From contig NZ_FOLQ01000028.1 in the NCBI RefSeq assembly GCF_900112365.1, forward strand, positions 1-52,425: a stretch of DNA of 52,425 nt, read 5' to 3'. Shown piece by piece: positions 8,399 to 16,626 of the stretch. Both the position numbers and the translations under genes were made by a program. This stretch comes from Spirosoma endophyticum. GTDB taxonomy: Bacteria > Bacteroidota > Bacteroidia > Cytophagales > Spirosomataceae. A model generated the notes under the pieces. The model made no database searches. It worked only from the letters and a program-made list of their open reading frames with translations, and had not been told where the DNA came from. The stretch's first letter is position 1, and each line of letters starts with the position of its first letter.

Positions 8399-9744
8399 CT
8401 TTGAAACTTCTCGCCATACTTGGATTTTAATCGATCATCTACACTTCTAAATATATTATCACCAAAATTTGCATTAATCCATGCAACATCTGCGCCTATA
8501 TCACTTAATCCCTCACCGATAGTTATAACATAAATTTTATCACACATTTGAATAACTTTCCTGACAACTCTACCTGGTGAAAATATATGGTCAGATAATG
8601 TATAATTCATGGCAATATAATTCGACCTATCAATATAAGTCATAACTGGATTTGATAATGTAAATACTCCTTCATTTGCTTTAATTAAACTTTCGATAAG
8701 CAAAGCAGGTAAGTTAACAACACCACACGATACGACGCTTTTATTTTTAGGCGAATAGTTTTTATCAACATCGAAAAAGTCTATTCCAGGTAGATCTGAT
8801 GGGATTGGTGTAATAAATTGATTCTCACTTATCATTGTGTTGAAAACATTCTCTACAGTGCAGTTTGGGTCGACAGATTTATCACAAATTTGTGTCTCTA
8901 CGGGGAAATTATGATAGAGAGATATTGGGCCTGGATCAGAAGGTCTTTTTATATCTTCGATCCTCGCAATTTGATTTGCAAACTCATCAGGTATACAATC
9001 ATCAGATGGAGGAGTGTATGAAATGCCTCTTTCAAAATCACTGGGATCGCTAATACAGGCTCCATTAAGGGCACTGCATAAGACACGATAATTGGCCCCT
9101 CCTGCTCCTATACGTTTTCCATCCTTGCTACCAAAATAAAAATTTTCGTTAGGGTTGTCCCGACAAATGACTTCATTCCATCGATAATCATAGCCTTCTT
9201 TGTTTGTTGGGCATCCAGTGGCAATAAAGTTTACTGAACCTGGGCTAATATATCTTTCTACTGATAAAGATGGGGTAGGCGGCTTGGGAACAACCTCAAA
9301 TTGATATATGTAAGTCCTTTGTTGTATATAACTTTTTTCTGTTGTTGTGCATCCTTCTGGAATGTCAACGTCAACTGGACTATTACAAGTAATTGTAATC
9401 TCTGCGCTCTTTTCGGCTTTAAAAGTATACAACCAAACTTTAATGTAATTTATGCCATCATTTGTATAGGTTCGCCAAACTCTACGGCTTATAGGATTAC
9501 CGCCAGCTACCTGGATATTTTCTGACCTGTCTTCTGCCCGGTAGGGTACCGGACTAGCGCAATATCGTGAACCGAATGTTATATGAAAACATGAAAATTC
9601 ATCCAACATGCCTATCTCAAAAATCTTCCCTTCACAAAACGGCCCTAATTGGTGAATTACTGGGTCAAACTTACCTTGTGCTAAAATAGCATATGAACAA
9701 TGCAAACATATTATAACGGAAGCAGCAAATTTCCCCCAAGTCAT
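8395..9744 (-). CDS. large secreted cysteine-rich protein, unknown
   Basis: A 449-residue protein with an N-terminal signal peptide (about residues 6-22, ending in ILAQ). At least a dozen cysteines spread through the mature part suggest disulphide bonding outside the cytoplasm. Some stretches resemble Ig-like or gliding-motility-type repeats of Bacteroidota adhesins (SPGSVNFIATGCP, YDYRWNEV), but no named domain is certain. There is no type IX secretion C-terminal sorting domain that I can recognise. It overlaps by 4 bases (ATGA) with the next secreted gene. Both are AT-rich compared with the core genes, which fits acquisition by transfer. Confidence 0.65.
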   Translation of the reverse strand: MTWGKFAASVIICLHCSYAILAQGKFDPVIHQLGPFCEGKIFEIGMLDEFSCFHITFGSRYCASPVPYRAEDRSENIQVAGGNPISRRVWRTYTNDGINYIKVWLYTFKAEKSAEITITCNSPVDVDIPEGCTTTEKSYIQQRTYIYQFEVVPKPPTPSLSVERYISPGSVNFIATGCPTNKEGYDYRWNEVICRDNPNENFYFGSKDGKRIGAGGANYRVLCSALNGACISDPSDFERGISYTPPSDDCIPDEFANQIARIEDIKRPSDPGPISLYHNFPVETQICDKSVDPNCTVENVFNTMISENQFITPIPSDLPGIDFFDVDKNYSPKNKSVVSCGVVNLPALLIESLIKANEGVFTLSNPVMTYIDRSNYIAMNYTLSDHIFSPGRVVRKVIQMCDKIYVITIGEGLSDIGADVAWINANFGDNIFRSVDDRLKSKYGEKFQR

Positions 9745-9794
9745 CTTGATTCGAGATTAAGATGTATAATTAAATATCGTCAAAACATTTAAAA

Positions 9795-9914
9795 TTACTT
9801 ATATTTCTCAGGAAAGATAATATCAGTTCCATAGAGAAATTCCCGGAAGTGCTTGATATAGTTTTCGCCCGCTTGTATCTGCTTTCTTTCTGAATATTGT
9901 TGATAAACAGTGTG
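9795..9914 (-). pseudogene. candidate remnant of a gene end next to tRNA-Val
   Basis: Between the secreted gene and tRNA-Val, the minus strand carries an open stretch reading HTVYQQYSERKQIQAG, then NYIKHFREFLYG, with a stop at 9795-9797. It looks like the C-terminal coding end of a larger protein but has no start and runs into the tRNA terminator. Its place directly behind a tRNA 3' end would suit a truncated integrase or another element-terminal gene. I cannot name a family, and the length is short enough to be chance. Confidence 0.3.
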
Positions 9915-9915
9915 T

Positions 9916-9936
9916 CTTATGCAAATCTTGTGCAAA
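9916..9936 (-). repeat. paired TTTGCAC repeat (11-bp period) downstream of tRNA-Val
   Basis: On the minus strand the sequence reads TTTGCACAAGA followed directly by TTTGCATAAG, two near-identical units one helical turn apart. It sits just past the tRNA-Val terminator. The same arrangement lies behind tRNA-Asn at 46878-46899. Possible recombinase binding or attachment site, by inference. Confidence 0.45.
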
Positions 9937-9971
9937 CAAAAAAGCACTTACAAGATAAAACTTGTAAGTGC
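9937..9971 (-). terminator. intrinsic terminator of tRNA-Val
   Basis: A perfect 11-bp stem (9944-9954 with 9961-9971, GCACTTACAAG arm) with a 6-base loop, followed on the minus strand by a run of six T. It starts 13 bases after the tRNA end. Confidence 0.85.
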
Positions 9972-9983
9972 TTGATAATCAAG

Positions 9984-10058
9984 TGGGAGTTGACGGGTTC
10001 GAACCGCCGACCCTCTGCTTGTAAGGCAGATGCTCTGAACCAGCTGAGCTAAACTCCC
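9984..10058 (-). tRNA. tRNA-Val (anticodon TAC)
   Basis: The minus strand folds into a full cloverleaf. The 7-bp acceptor stem GGGAGTT pairs with AACTCCC. The D-arm contains TAGCTCAGCTGGTT. The anticodon loop CTTACAA gives TAC, which reads GUA valine codons, and the T-arm GGTTCGAAC is standard. The discriminator base is A; no CCA is encoded. A Bacteroidota-type promoter lies just upstream and a hairpin terminator follows. The island of 1-9.9 kb begins at its 3' side, as expected for a tRNA integration site. Confidence 0.95.
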
Positions 10059-10078
10059 TTTCTTTGTGTTTGGGAGTG

Positions 10079-10110
10079 CAAATATAGGCAGTTAAACCGT
10101 CTTTATGCAA
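10079..10110 (-). promoter_or_regulatory. promoter of tRNA-Val (TTG-N21-TATATTTG)
   Basis: On the minus strand a TTG (10110-10108) is followed after 21 bases by TATATTTG (10086-10079), matching the Bacteroidota -33/-7 consensus TTTG and TAnnTTTG. The tRNA begins 20 bases further on. Confidence 0.75.
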
Positions 10111-10170
10111 GTCCAAGCCAGAAAAAAATTAAAGTTTTTTGTAATTATCTGATAGCCAATAGTGAATCAG

Positions 10171-10950
10171 CTACTCGAAATTCAAATATAAAGTGAATGA
10201 ATGCGTTGTGAGTCGGTTGATACCAATACCCGCCGAATTAGTAGTGGGTTGATAAAGGTTAATGAGACCATGAGAGAAACGAAGTTCGGGAGCAAACTTG
10301 AAAAATTCGAAGAACTGATCAAACCCGATACCATATTCTATCGCAAAATCCATGGTGCCCATGCTGAGCCGACTGGCGCCTATGGCTTCTTTTTTACGTA
10401 CGTTACTTTCAATACTGAATGTACCCCCCGCCAATAAATACATACGAGAGTTGTTACGTCGTTCGGATTTGTATTTCAGTAGCACTGGAAGATCAATCCA
10501 GGTAGATTCTCGAAGTTCGGTTTTTGACGCGCTGTTGGGATAATCATACGTTATTTCGCGACTGAGGAGCGAAACCGAAGGTGTCACCCGTAAATCGAAG
10601 CGATCATCCAGATAAGCATTGATGAGCAAACCCACCCGAAAGGCTGGCCTGTTGGGCGAATAGATCCGGTAAGCCGAATCAGCATTCAAAAACGATGGGC
10701 TATGACCAACACTGAAACGAGTGACAGGAGCTGCGAAGAAAAAACCATAATGAATGGTTTTGTCATCGTAGCGTTCAAGGTGCTTACGGACGTATTTGTA
10801 CGATGTCTGAGCCTGACTTTCAAGTGCAACCAGACTGAGTATGATGGCTATGCCGACATGCGCCGAATACTTAAAAACGGAACGTATCAGGACTTGGCCA
10901 GCTTGTGACCTATGTAAATTGATGCAACGCCGAAGGTGAGCGGTATCCAT
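10171..10950 (-). CDS. porT: PorT-like outer-membrane beta-barrel protein
   Basis: A 259-residue protein with a hydrophobic signal segment (HVGIAIILSLVALESQAQ, about residues 32-49) and then alternating strands typical of small outer-membrane barrels, ending in a C-terminal aromatic strand (HSFTLYLNFE). This matches PorT-like proteins, which help assemble the type IX secretion system of Bacteroidota. The gene lies directly behind the menaquinone methyltransferase gene, a neighbourhood I associate with porT. The ATG at 10950 makes a 64-base overlap with that gene. No other ATG, GTG or TTG is available before the signal segment, though a CTG at 10890 would remove the overlap. Family call moderately sure, start uncertain. 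Confidence 0.65.
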   Translation of the reverse strand: MDTAHLRRCINLHRSQAGQVLIRSVFKYSAHVGIAIILSLVALESQAQTSYKYVRKHLERYDDKTIHYGFFFAAPVTRFSVGHSPSFLNADSAYRIYSPNRPAFRVGLLINAYLDDRFDLRVTPSVSLLSREITYDYPNSASKTELRESTWIDLPVLLKYKSERRNNSRMYLLAGGTFSIESNVRKKEAIGASRLSMGTMDFAIEYGIGFDQFFEFFKFAPELRFSHGLINLYQPTTNSAGIGINRLTTHSFTLYLNFE

Positions 10951-11636
10951 TTGGTGTTGGTAAATCCTGATGCTTCATAGATACGTAGAAAGTTGGAGCC
11001 GTCGGGGAATGCCTGCACAGATTCAGGCAGATATGTATATGCCGACGCGTCTTTGCTTACTACACGCCCAATGAGCGGCAGGATGGTACGGGAGTAAAAA
11101 CTGTATAGTTGTTTAAACGGAAATTGGCGCGGGTTCGAGAATTCCAGCACTACGCACACCCCCCCAGGACGTGTTACGCGGTGCATATCAGTCAAGCCTT
11201 TAAGCAAATTCTCGAAGTTGCGCACACCAAACGAAACGATGACAGCGTCGAATTCATTGTCTGCGAAGGGCAAACCTTCTGAATCACCCGCCCGCATTTC
11301 AATTATATGGTCGAGGCCACGCTTTTTCATTTTCTCTCTGCCAATGGCCAGCATGCCCTCTGAGATGTCGACACCAATAATTTTTTTAGGCTTTAGGGTC
11401 AATGCTTCGATAGCGAAGTCTCCCGTTCCACTAGCCACATCCAAAATAGTCTGGGGAGCAAAAGACGGTGTCTTTGATGTTCGGAGTTCACGAATCGCCC
11501 GTTTGCGCCATAGAATGTCAATCCCACCACTCAATACGTGATTCAGTAGATCATATTTTGGCGAAATAGTATCAAACATCTCCGCGACTTGGTCGCGCTT
11601 GGAGGTGTCTTTGTCTTTATAAGGGACGACGGCCAT
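10887..11636 (-). CDS. ubiE: demethylmenaquinone methyltransferase (UbiE/MenG)
   Basis: This 249-residue SAM-dependent methyltransferase adds the methyl group to demethylmenaquinone in the last step of menaquinone synthesis; organisms of this group use menaquinone, so the MenG role is the likely one. The sequence shows the family start (DQVAEMFDTISPKYDLLNHV), SAM motif I LDVASGTGDFAIEA, GVDISEGML, the AGDSEGLPFADNEFDAVIVS region and the C-terminal GVASIYIGHK. The length is normal. A repeat (GAAAGAGC-type) begins four bases upstream of the ATG and could form a hairpin with a second copy, so the leader is unusual. The porT-like gene overlaps its end. Confidence 0.95.
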   Translation of the reverse strand: MAVVPYKDKDTSKRDQVAEMFDTISPKYDLLNHVLSGGIDILWRKRAIRELRTSKTPSFAPQTILDVASGTGDFAIEALTLKPKKIIGVDISEGMLAIGREKMKKRGLDHIIEMRAGDSEGLPFADNEFDAVIVSFGVRNFENLLKGLTDMHRVTRPGGVCVVLEFSNPRQFPFKQLYSFYSRTILPLIGRVVSKDASAYTYLPESVQAFPDGSNFLRIYEASGFTNTKWIPLTFGVASIYIGHKLAKS

Positions 11637-11639
11637 GTT

Positions 11640-11737
11640 GAAAGAGCAAAAGAATGAAAGAGCGAAACCGGATTGTCGGTGTAGAGCGAGTAAAAGGCGC
11701 TTATAAACCGCTCTTTCATTCGCTCTTTCGCTCTTTT
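11640..11737. repeat. two inverted copies of the GAAAGAGCGAAAGAATGAA family
   Basis: The divergent gap between ubiE and the dipeptidase gene contains GAAAGAGCAAAAGAATGAAA at 11640 and an inverted relative at 11710-11737 (made of GCTCTTTC units). They can pair with each other. Relatives occur at 22191-22213 and 33471-33504. Confidence 0.7.
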
Positions 11738-11843
11738 ACAAAGGTAGTGCGATAACAGTGTGTTCTCGGCGAAAGTTTGGCATTTCGTTGGGCAATGCGT
11801 AGTTTCGACTTAGTGTCATTCTCTTCATACAACCTGATTCACT

Positions 11844-13052
11844 ATGTCTCCCTTCATTCTTGCTGCTGTGCTGGCCTTTGCTTCTTTTACGACTCATTTA
11901 CCCGCTGATGATGACCCAATTGTAAAAAAAGCCCGTAAAATTCATAAACAGGTGCTGACGCTCGATACACACGCCGATGCACCGATTATGATGCAACAAC
12001 CCGGTTTTGATGTTGGTGTAGCGCATGATACCAAACGGGACCAATCGCAGATTGACTTTCCACGCATGAAGCAGGGCGGTATGGATGCTATGTTTTTTGC
12101 TGTCTATACATCGCAGGGACCACGTACTGATTCAGGTCATGCCGAAGCCAAACGGAATGCATTGAACCAGTTTGACTTGATTCATAAAGCTCTGAAAAAA
12201 TACCCCAATCTAGCCGAACTTGCTACGTCGCCTGCCGATGCCTACCGGATTAAAAAAGCAGGCAAACGGGCAGTTTTTATTGGTATGGAAAACGGGTATC
12301 CGATTGGAAATGATTTGGCTATGCTCAAAACGTATTACGATCTTGGTTGCCGGTATATCACGCTCACCCACTTTGCTAATAACCTCATTGGCGACTCCTC
12401 TACTGATCCTGATGGGCCGATATACGGCGGTTTGAGCGACTTCGGTAAGAAAGTTGTGCCTGAGATGAACCGACTGGGTATTCTGATCGACGTATCGCAC
12501 GTGGCCGATAGTACGTTCTATGATGCCTTAGCCCTGTCAAAAGCGCCCGTTATTGCCTCTCACTCCAACTGCCGGGCCTTGTGCGATTTCCCCCGTAACA
12601 TGACCGACGACATGATCAGGGCTATTGCCGCAAAAGGGGGGGTAGTCCAGGTGAATTTTGTGAGTGATTACCTCAAAAAGCCATCCGATGCCCACCGGGC
12701 CGCTAAAACTAAAATTCGCATGTCGCGGGTAGGCAAGGTAGCCACACCCGATATGGAAACTCGCATAGCTGCACAAAGCGATTCAGTATCGAAACTCTAT
12801 GCCTCGGAACGGGCCAGTTTGTCGGATATTGCAGACCATATTGACCACATTGTTAAACTGGTTGGCATCGACCATGCAGGCATCGGCAGCGATTTCGACG
12901 GGGGCGGTGGTGTTAATGGGCTCGAAGATGTAAGTCAGATTGAGAATCTAACGGCTGAACTCGTTCGTCGAAAGTATTCCGAAGCGGATATTGCCAAAAT
13001 CTGGGGGGGCAATCTGCTACGTGTGCTGGGACAGGCAAAGGTGGCGCAGTAA
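11844..13052 (+). CDS. membrane dipeptidase (peptidase M19), exported
   Basis: A 402-residue zinc dipeptidase of the renal dipeptidase family, which hydrolyses dipeptides including D-amino-acid-containing ones. It has a short signal-like N-terminus (ILAAVLAFASFTTHLPA), then the metal-binding LDTHADAP, the catalytic-region block RAVFIGMENGYPI, LTHFANN, the ligand-containing LIDVSHVADSTF and IASHSNCRALC, and the C-terminal GIGSDFDGGGG. Order and spacing are those of the family. It is probably periplasmic and may recycle cell-wall or dietary peptides. Transcribed alone; the next gene is 180 bases away. Confidence 0.93.
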   Translation: MSPFILAAVLAFASFTTHLPADDDPIVKKARKIHKQVLTLDTHADAPIMMQQPGFDVGVAHDTKRDQSQIDFPRMKQGGMDAMFFAVYTSQGPRTDSGHAEAKRNALNQFDLIHKALKKYPNLAELATSPADAYRIKKAGKRAVFIGMENGYPIGNDLAMLKTYYDLGCRYITLTHFANNLIGDSSTDPDGPIYGGLSDFGKKVVPEMNRLGILIDVSHVADSTFYDALALSKAPVIASHSNCRALCDFPRNMTDDMIRAIAAKGGVVQVNFVSDYLKKPSDAHRAAKTKIRMSRVGKVATPDMETRIAAQSDSVSKLYASERASLSDIADHIDHIVKLVGIDHAGIGSDFDGGGGVNGLEDVSQIENLTAELVRRKYSEADIAKIWGGNLLRVLGQAKVAQ

Positions 13053-13234
13053 CTATCATGACAAAACTTTAATTTCGCTTTCGTTGTGCGTCTGCTCATC
13101 GGAGATTTACGTAGAAAATCTCTTCCAGGTGGTTTGGGAAAGTGACGGTAAAAATGCAGCGGGTTCAGCTTTAACGTAGCAAAGGCCAATCTATGGGTCT
13201 GTTAACGTCATAAACGCTAATCTTGCTTTTGCCA

Positions 13235-14542
13235 ATGAATCGCTCTGACTTTCTGAAAACGTCTGCTCTTGCTGGTGCTTCGCTTATTACCGATCCCGTC
13301 CAGGTTCGGGCCTTTATTACCCGTCAACCGGCTCAGAAATACCGTACGGCGGTGATTGGGACGGGCTGGTGGGGTGGTAATATTCTGCGTTGTGCTGTGC
13401 AGGCGGGCCAGTCGAAAATCGTTGCGCTCTGCGACGTAGACACGCGCCAGCTTCAAAAGACCAGCGATGAACTCAGCAAACTAACCTCTGATAAGCCTAA
13501 GCTTTACCGGGATTATCGGGAAATGCTGGCGACCGAAAAGCCCGAGATTGTTATTGTTGCCACGCCCGATCACTGGCATCCGCTTGCCGCTATCGCAGCC
13601 ATGAAAGTGGGAGCACACGTTTATGTTGAAAAGCCAATTTCGCATACCATTAATGAAGGCAAGGCAATGGTAAAAACGGCTCGCCAAACGGGACGCATTT
13701 GCCAGGTTGGCATGCACCGGCGTGTATCGCCCCACAACGTTTCAGGCATGGAATTTCTGAAATCAGGCAAAGCGGGTCAAATTGGGATGGCACGGGCCTT
13801 TGTCTACTATGGGGGTGGAGCCGGTCAGCCCACGCCCGATGGTGACGCTCCCAAAGAAATGGACTGGAACATGTGGTGCGGACCGGCCCCGTTACGAGCC
13901 TATAATCCGGCGATGCACCCCAGAGGCTGGCGTAATTTTCTAGATTACGCCAATGGTACACTTGGCGATTGGGGTATTCACTGGCTGGATCAGATTCTGT
14001 GGTGGACAGATGAAAAGCATCCACGCAAAGTTTACTCCACCGGAGGTCGGCCTATTAGAAAAGACAGTACCGATGCGCCTGATCACCAGGTTGCTACGTA
14101 CGAATTCGAAAACTTTACGGCTATTTGGGAGCAACGGGCTTTTGCGGGCAATACCGCCGAGAAGACGCATCCACAACAAGCTGTAGGCGTATATTTTTAC
14201 GGGACTGAAGGTACGTTTCACATGGGCTGGCTGGATGGCTGGACTTTCTACCCATCAGACCCGAAAAAGCCAGTTATTCACCAGGAACCCCAGCTCAATA
14301 AACCCGACGATCAGAACATCGCACAACTTTGGGATAACTTTCTCGATAGCATTAAAACCAATAAACTGCCCATCTGCGACATCGAAATTGGTCATCGCTC
14401 TACCAATATGGCCCTTCTGGGTATGTTATCCATGAAACTCGGACGTAGCGTTGAGTGGGATGGGAGTCAGATCCCCAACGATCCTGAAGCGAATAAACTG
14501 CTTAGCAGAGCCTACCGGGGCGAGTGGCAGTATCCGACTTAA
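13235..14542 (+). CDS. Gfo/Idh/MocA-family oxidoreductase
   Basis: 435 residues from the ATG at 13235 (a TTG four codons earlier is rejected). The N-terminus MNRSDFLKTSALAGASL resembles the Tat-like leader common on these enzymes in Bacteroidota, but lacks the Arg pair. A Rossmann NAD(P)-binding fold follows (AVIGTGWWGG, ALCDVDTRQL), then the family EKPI motif (HVYVEKPISHT) and the substrate domain with GTLGDWGIHWLDQILWW. Members act on sugars, inositols or related polyols; the substrate cannot be deduced here. A perfect-stem terminator follows 3 bases after the stop. Confidence 0.92.
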   Translation: MNRSDFLKTSALAGASLITDPVQVRAFITRQPAQKYRTAVIGTGWWGGNILRCAVQAGQSKIVALCDVDTRQLQKTSDELSKLTSDKPKLYRDYREMLATEKPEIVIVATPDHWHPLAAIAAMKVGAHVYVEKPISHTINEGKAMVKTARQTGRICQVGMHRRVSPHNVSGMEFLKSGKAGQIGMARAFVYYGGGAGQPTPDGDAPKEMDWNMWCGPAPLRAYNPAMHPRGWRNFLDYANGTLGDWGIHWLDQILWWTDEKHPRKVYSTGGRPIRKDSTDAPDHQVATYEFENFTAIWEQRAFAGNTAEKTHPQQAVGVYFYGTEGTFHMGWLDGWTFYPSDPKKPVIHQEPQLNKPDDQNIAQLWDNFLDSIKTNKLPICDIEIGHRSTNMALLGMLSMKLGRSVEWDGSQIPNDPEANKLLSRAYRGEWQYPT

Positions 14543-14544
14543 AA

Positions 14545-14583
14545 CCTAAAAGCTCCGCGTCATTTTGACGCGGAGCTTTTAGG
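14545..14583 (+). terminator. 18-bp perfect-stem terminator after the oxidoreductase
   Basis: 14545-14562 (CCTAAAAGCTCCGCGTCA) pairs perfectly with 14566-14583 around a 3-base loop. The A-rich 5' arm and TTTTAGG 3' arm make it usable in both directions. Confidence 0.85.
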
Positions 14584-14770
14584 TCAGTTGCCAATACCTC
14601 ATGCTTATTCTAAACTATCTTATCCAAGAAAATAGGTGCAAATTTAATGTTAAATATACCATTCGCTACGTTTAATAAATAACAACGGAATTTTACTAAA
14701 TTTTAACAAATAAATAATTTACATATTAGTAAGTTTAGGAATTATTTTAACTCTAAACTTATTTATTTCC

Positions 14771-15322
14771 GTGAAACTGATACTAACTGACGAAGAAATG
14801 ATTCGTCACTACCTGCCAAGTCAACCTGACCAATGTTTTGAAGCTCTTTACGAACGCTATGTTGGTAAGGTTTACCGACGATGTCTACACATGACTAAGG
14901 ACACCGAAAAAGCGCAGGATTTCACCCATGACATATTTATTAAAGCATTTGACAAACTGAATGCTTTTCAGGAACGCTCCAGTTTTTCTACCTGGCTTCA
15001 TTCGATCGCCTACAACTATTGCTCAGATCAGCTACGCCTGGCGAAACGGTTTACTACGATGAGCCTCAACGAAAACTTCGAGCAGAATTTACCTGACTTC
15101 AGGGAAGACGCCAGGCAGGAAGAAACGCTTCAGTTGTTCCAGCGGGCATTTGCCAGTCTTTCTCTTCAGGAGCAGACCTTACTTAGGTTGAAGTATGAAG
15201 AAGGAATCAGCGCTGAAAAAATTGCTCAGATCTACAGCCTGAAACTCAGTACGGTAAAGATGCGAATCAAACGGAGCCGGGAGAAATTACAACGACTGTG
15301 TTTGATTGAACAAGTAAACTAA
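14771..15322 (+). CDS. RNA polymerase sigma factor, ECF type
   Basis: A 183-residue sigma-70-family factor of the ECF class, which directs RNA polymerase to a specific promoter set. Region 2 is seen at residues 25-95: DFTHDIFIKAFDKL and SFSTWLHSIAYNYCSDQLR. Region 4 is at about 130-175: LSLQEQTLLRLKYEEGISAE then STVKMRIKRSREKL, the -35-recognising helix-turn-helix. The start is a GTG at 14771; an ATG ten residues in would cut the N-terminus short. No anti-sigma gene is next to it: the following gene runs the other way, so its regulator is elsewhere or it acts freely. A very A/T-rich stretch precedes it. Confidence 0.92.
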   Translation: MKLILTDEEMIRHYLPSQPDQCFEALYERYVGKVYRRCLHMTKDTEKAQDFTHDIFIKAFDKLNAFQERSSFSTWLHSIAYNYCSDQLRLAKRFTTMSLNENFEQNLPDFREDARQEETLQLFQRAFASLSLQEQTLLRLKYEEGISAEKIAQIYSLKLSTVKMRIKRSREKLQRLCLIEQVN

Positions 15323-15385
15323 TTGCTGAACATTAATCAACGTAGCAGTTAGAGAACAATCGAAAAGCTATCTCAGCGAAGCGTA

Positions 15386-16390
15386 TCAAATCCGCTGAAT
15401 TAGCTCCGCTACCTTGTGAACTTCCCGACCCATAATGTGGTCAATAATGGCTTGTGCATGTTCACGACCATTTTCAATAAAAACCTTCTCCGTATAGATT
15501 CCGGCCATTACGGTACCACAAACATACAAGCCTGGCACGGTGGTCTCAAAACTCTCCTTGTTGTAGACGGGAACCTGCGTAACCGGGTCAAGCTCGATCC
15601 CACAACGACGCAGTAACTCAGCGTCAGGAATATAACCCGTCAGTACGAACACAAAATCGGCTGGCAATTGGCTTTCTTCGCCCGTCTTCAGGTTATTGAT
15701 CGTTACTGTTTTTTCGTCGATGTGTGTCACACACGAATCAAACACCGTTTTTATCCGACCTTCCTTCACCCGGTTTTTGACATCCGGCACAAGCCAGTAT
15801 TTCACCGTGTTGCGGAAATCTTCACCCCGATGCACAATCGTTACGTTTACATCGTGCCGGTACAGTTCTAACGCTGCTTCGACTGCCGAATTCGACGCAC
15901 CAATGATTACTACGTTCGTAAACGAGTATTTAAACGGTTCGTCGTAATAATGCGAGACGTGCGGCAGATTTTCGCCCGGAATATTGAGCCAGCGCGGCCG
16001 GGTGAAATAGCCTGTGGCCATAATTACCTTGTGAGCGTAGTATTGGTCACCAGCTTTGGTGTTAATAACAAACACGTCCCCCTCTTTCTGAACATCCCAA
16101 ACTTCCTGAAATAACTTGAAATTCAGGTGATAGTAGGCGGCTGTTTTTCGGTAATATTGAAGAGCCTCGTTACGACCCGCTTTTACATCCGAAATGGCAA
16201 ATGGCAACCCGCCGATTTCAATATTTTCGGCCGTTGAGAAAAAGCGCATTCGGCGAGGGTATTGCCGAATAGATTCGGTCAAACTCCCCATTTCCAGAAT
16301 CAGATGACTCAGCCCTGCTTTAGTGGCTTCGATACCAGCAGCCAGTCCACAGGGGCCACCACCAACAATAATAACGTCGTAAACTTGCAT
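15386..16390 (-). CDS. ypdA: YpdA-type putative bacillithiol disulfide reductase
   Basis: A 334-residue FAD/NAD(P)H-dependent oxidoreductase. The FAD dinucleotide-binding motif is at the N-terminus (VIIVGGGPCGLAAGIEA), the NADPH-binding one in the middle (NVVIIGASNSAVEAALEL), and a TGYIPDAELLRR and GLYVCGTVMAGI block closes the second FAD contact. The PCG following the first glycines and the overall length are characteristic of YpdA, which keeps bacillithiol reduced in Firmicutes and Bacteroidota. There is no redox-active CxxC as in thioredoxin reductase. Single gene; no bst genes nearby. Confidence 0.9.
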   Translation of the reverse strand: MQVYDVIIVGGGPCGLAAGIEATKAGLSHLILEMGSLTESIRQYPRRMRFFSTAENIEIGGLPFAISDVKAGRNEALQYYRKTAAYYHLNFKLFQEVWDVQKEGDVFVINTKAGDQYYAHKVIMATGYFTRPRWLNIPGENLPHVSHYYDEPFKYSFTNVVIIGASNSAVEAALELYRHDVNVTIVHRGEDFRNTVKYWLVPDVKNRVKEGRIKTVFDSCVTHIDEKTVTINNLKTGEESQLPADFVFVLTGYIPDAELLRRCGIELDPVTQVPVYNKESFETTVPGLYVCGTVMAGIYTEKVFIENGREHAQAIIDHIMGREVHKVAELIQRI

Positions 16391-16626
16391 GATTGTAACG
16401 CGGACGGTCCCACGACGGCTGGTGCGCCGATGCGATACCGTGCCGCTGCCGTGAAAACCCGTGCTTTATAAATACAACTGGCGGGTTTCCACCCGCGCTA
16501 CGTTTCTAACAGTTATAAAGGGCTCAAAGGTTTAATTGAATCTGCCTTTTTTACCAGATGAGGAATTCGCCGGGACAACGAGGGGTTTTCCGTATATTTA
16601 CCTGACGTACCGCCCGTCTTCAGTCC

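Noticed and set aside
11640..11740. Possible CRISPR-like array of GAAAGAGC units
   Set aside because: Units are short, unevenly spaced and inverted, with no spacers and no cas genes.
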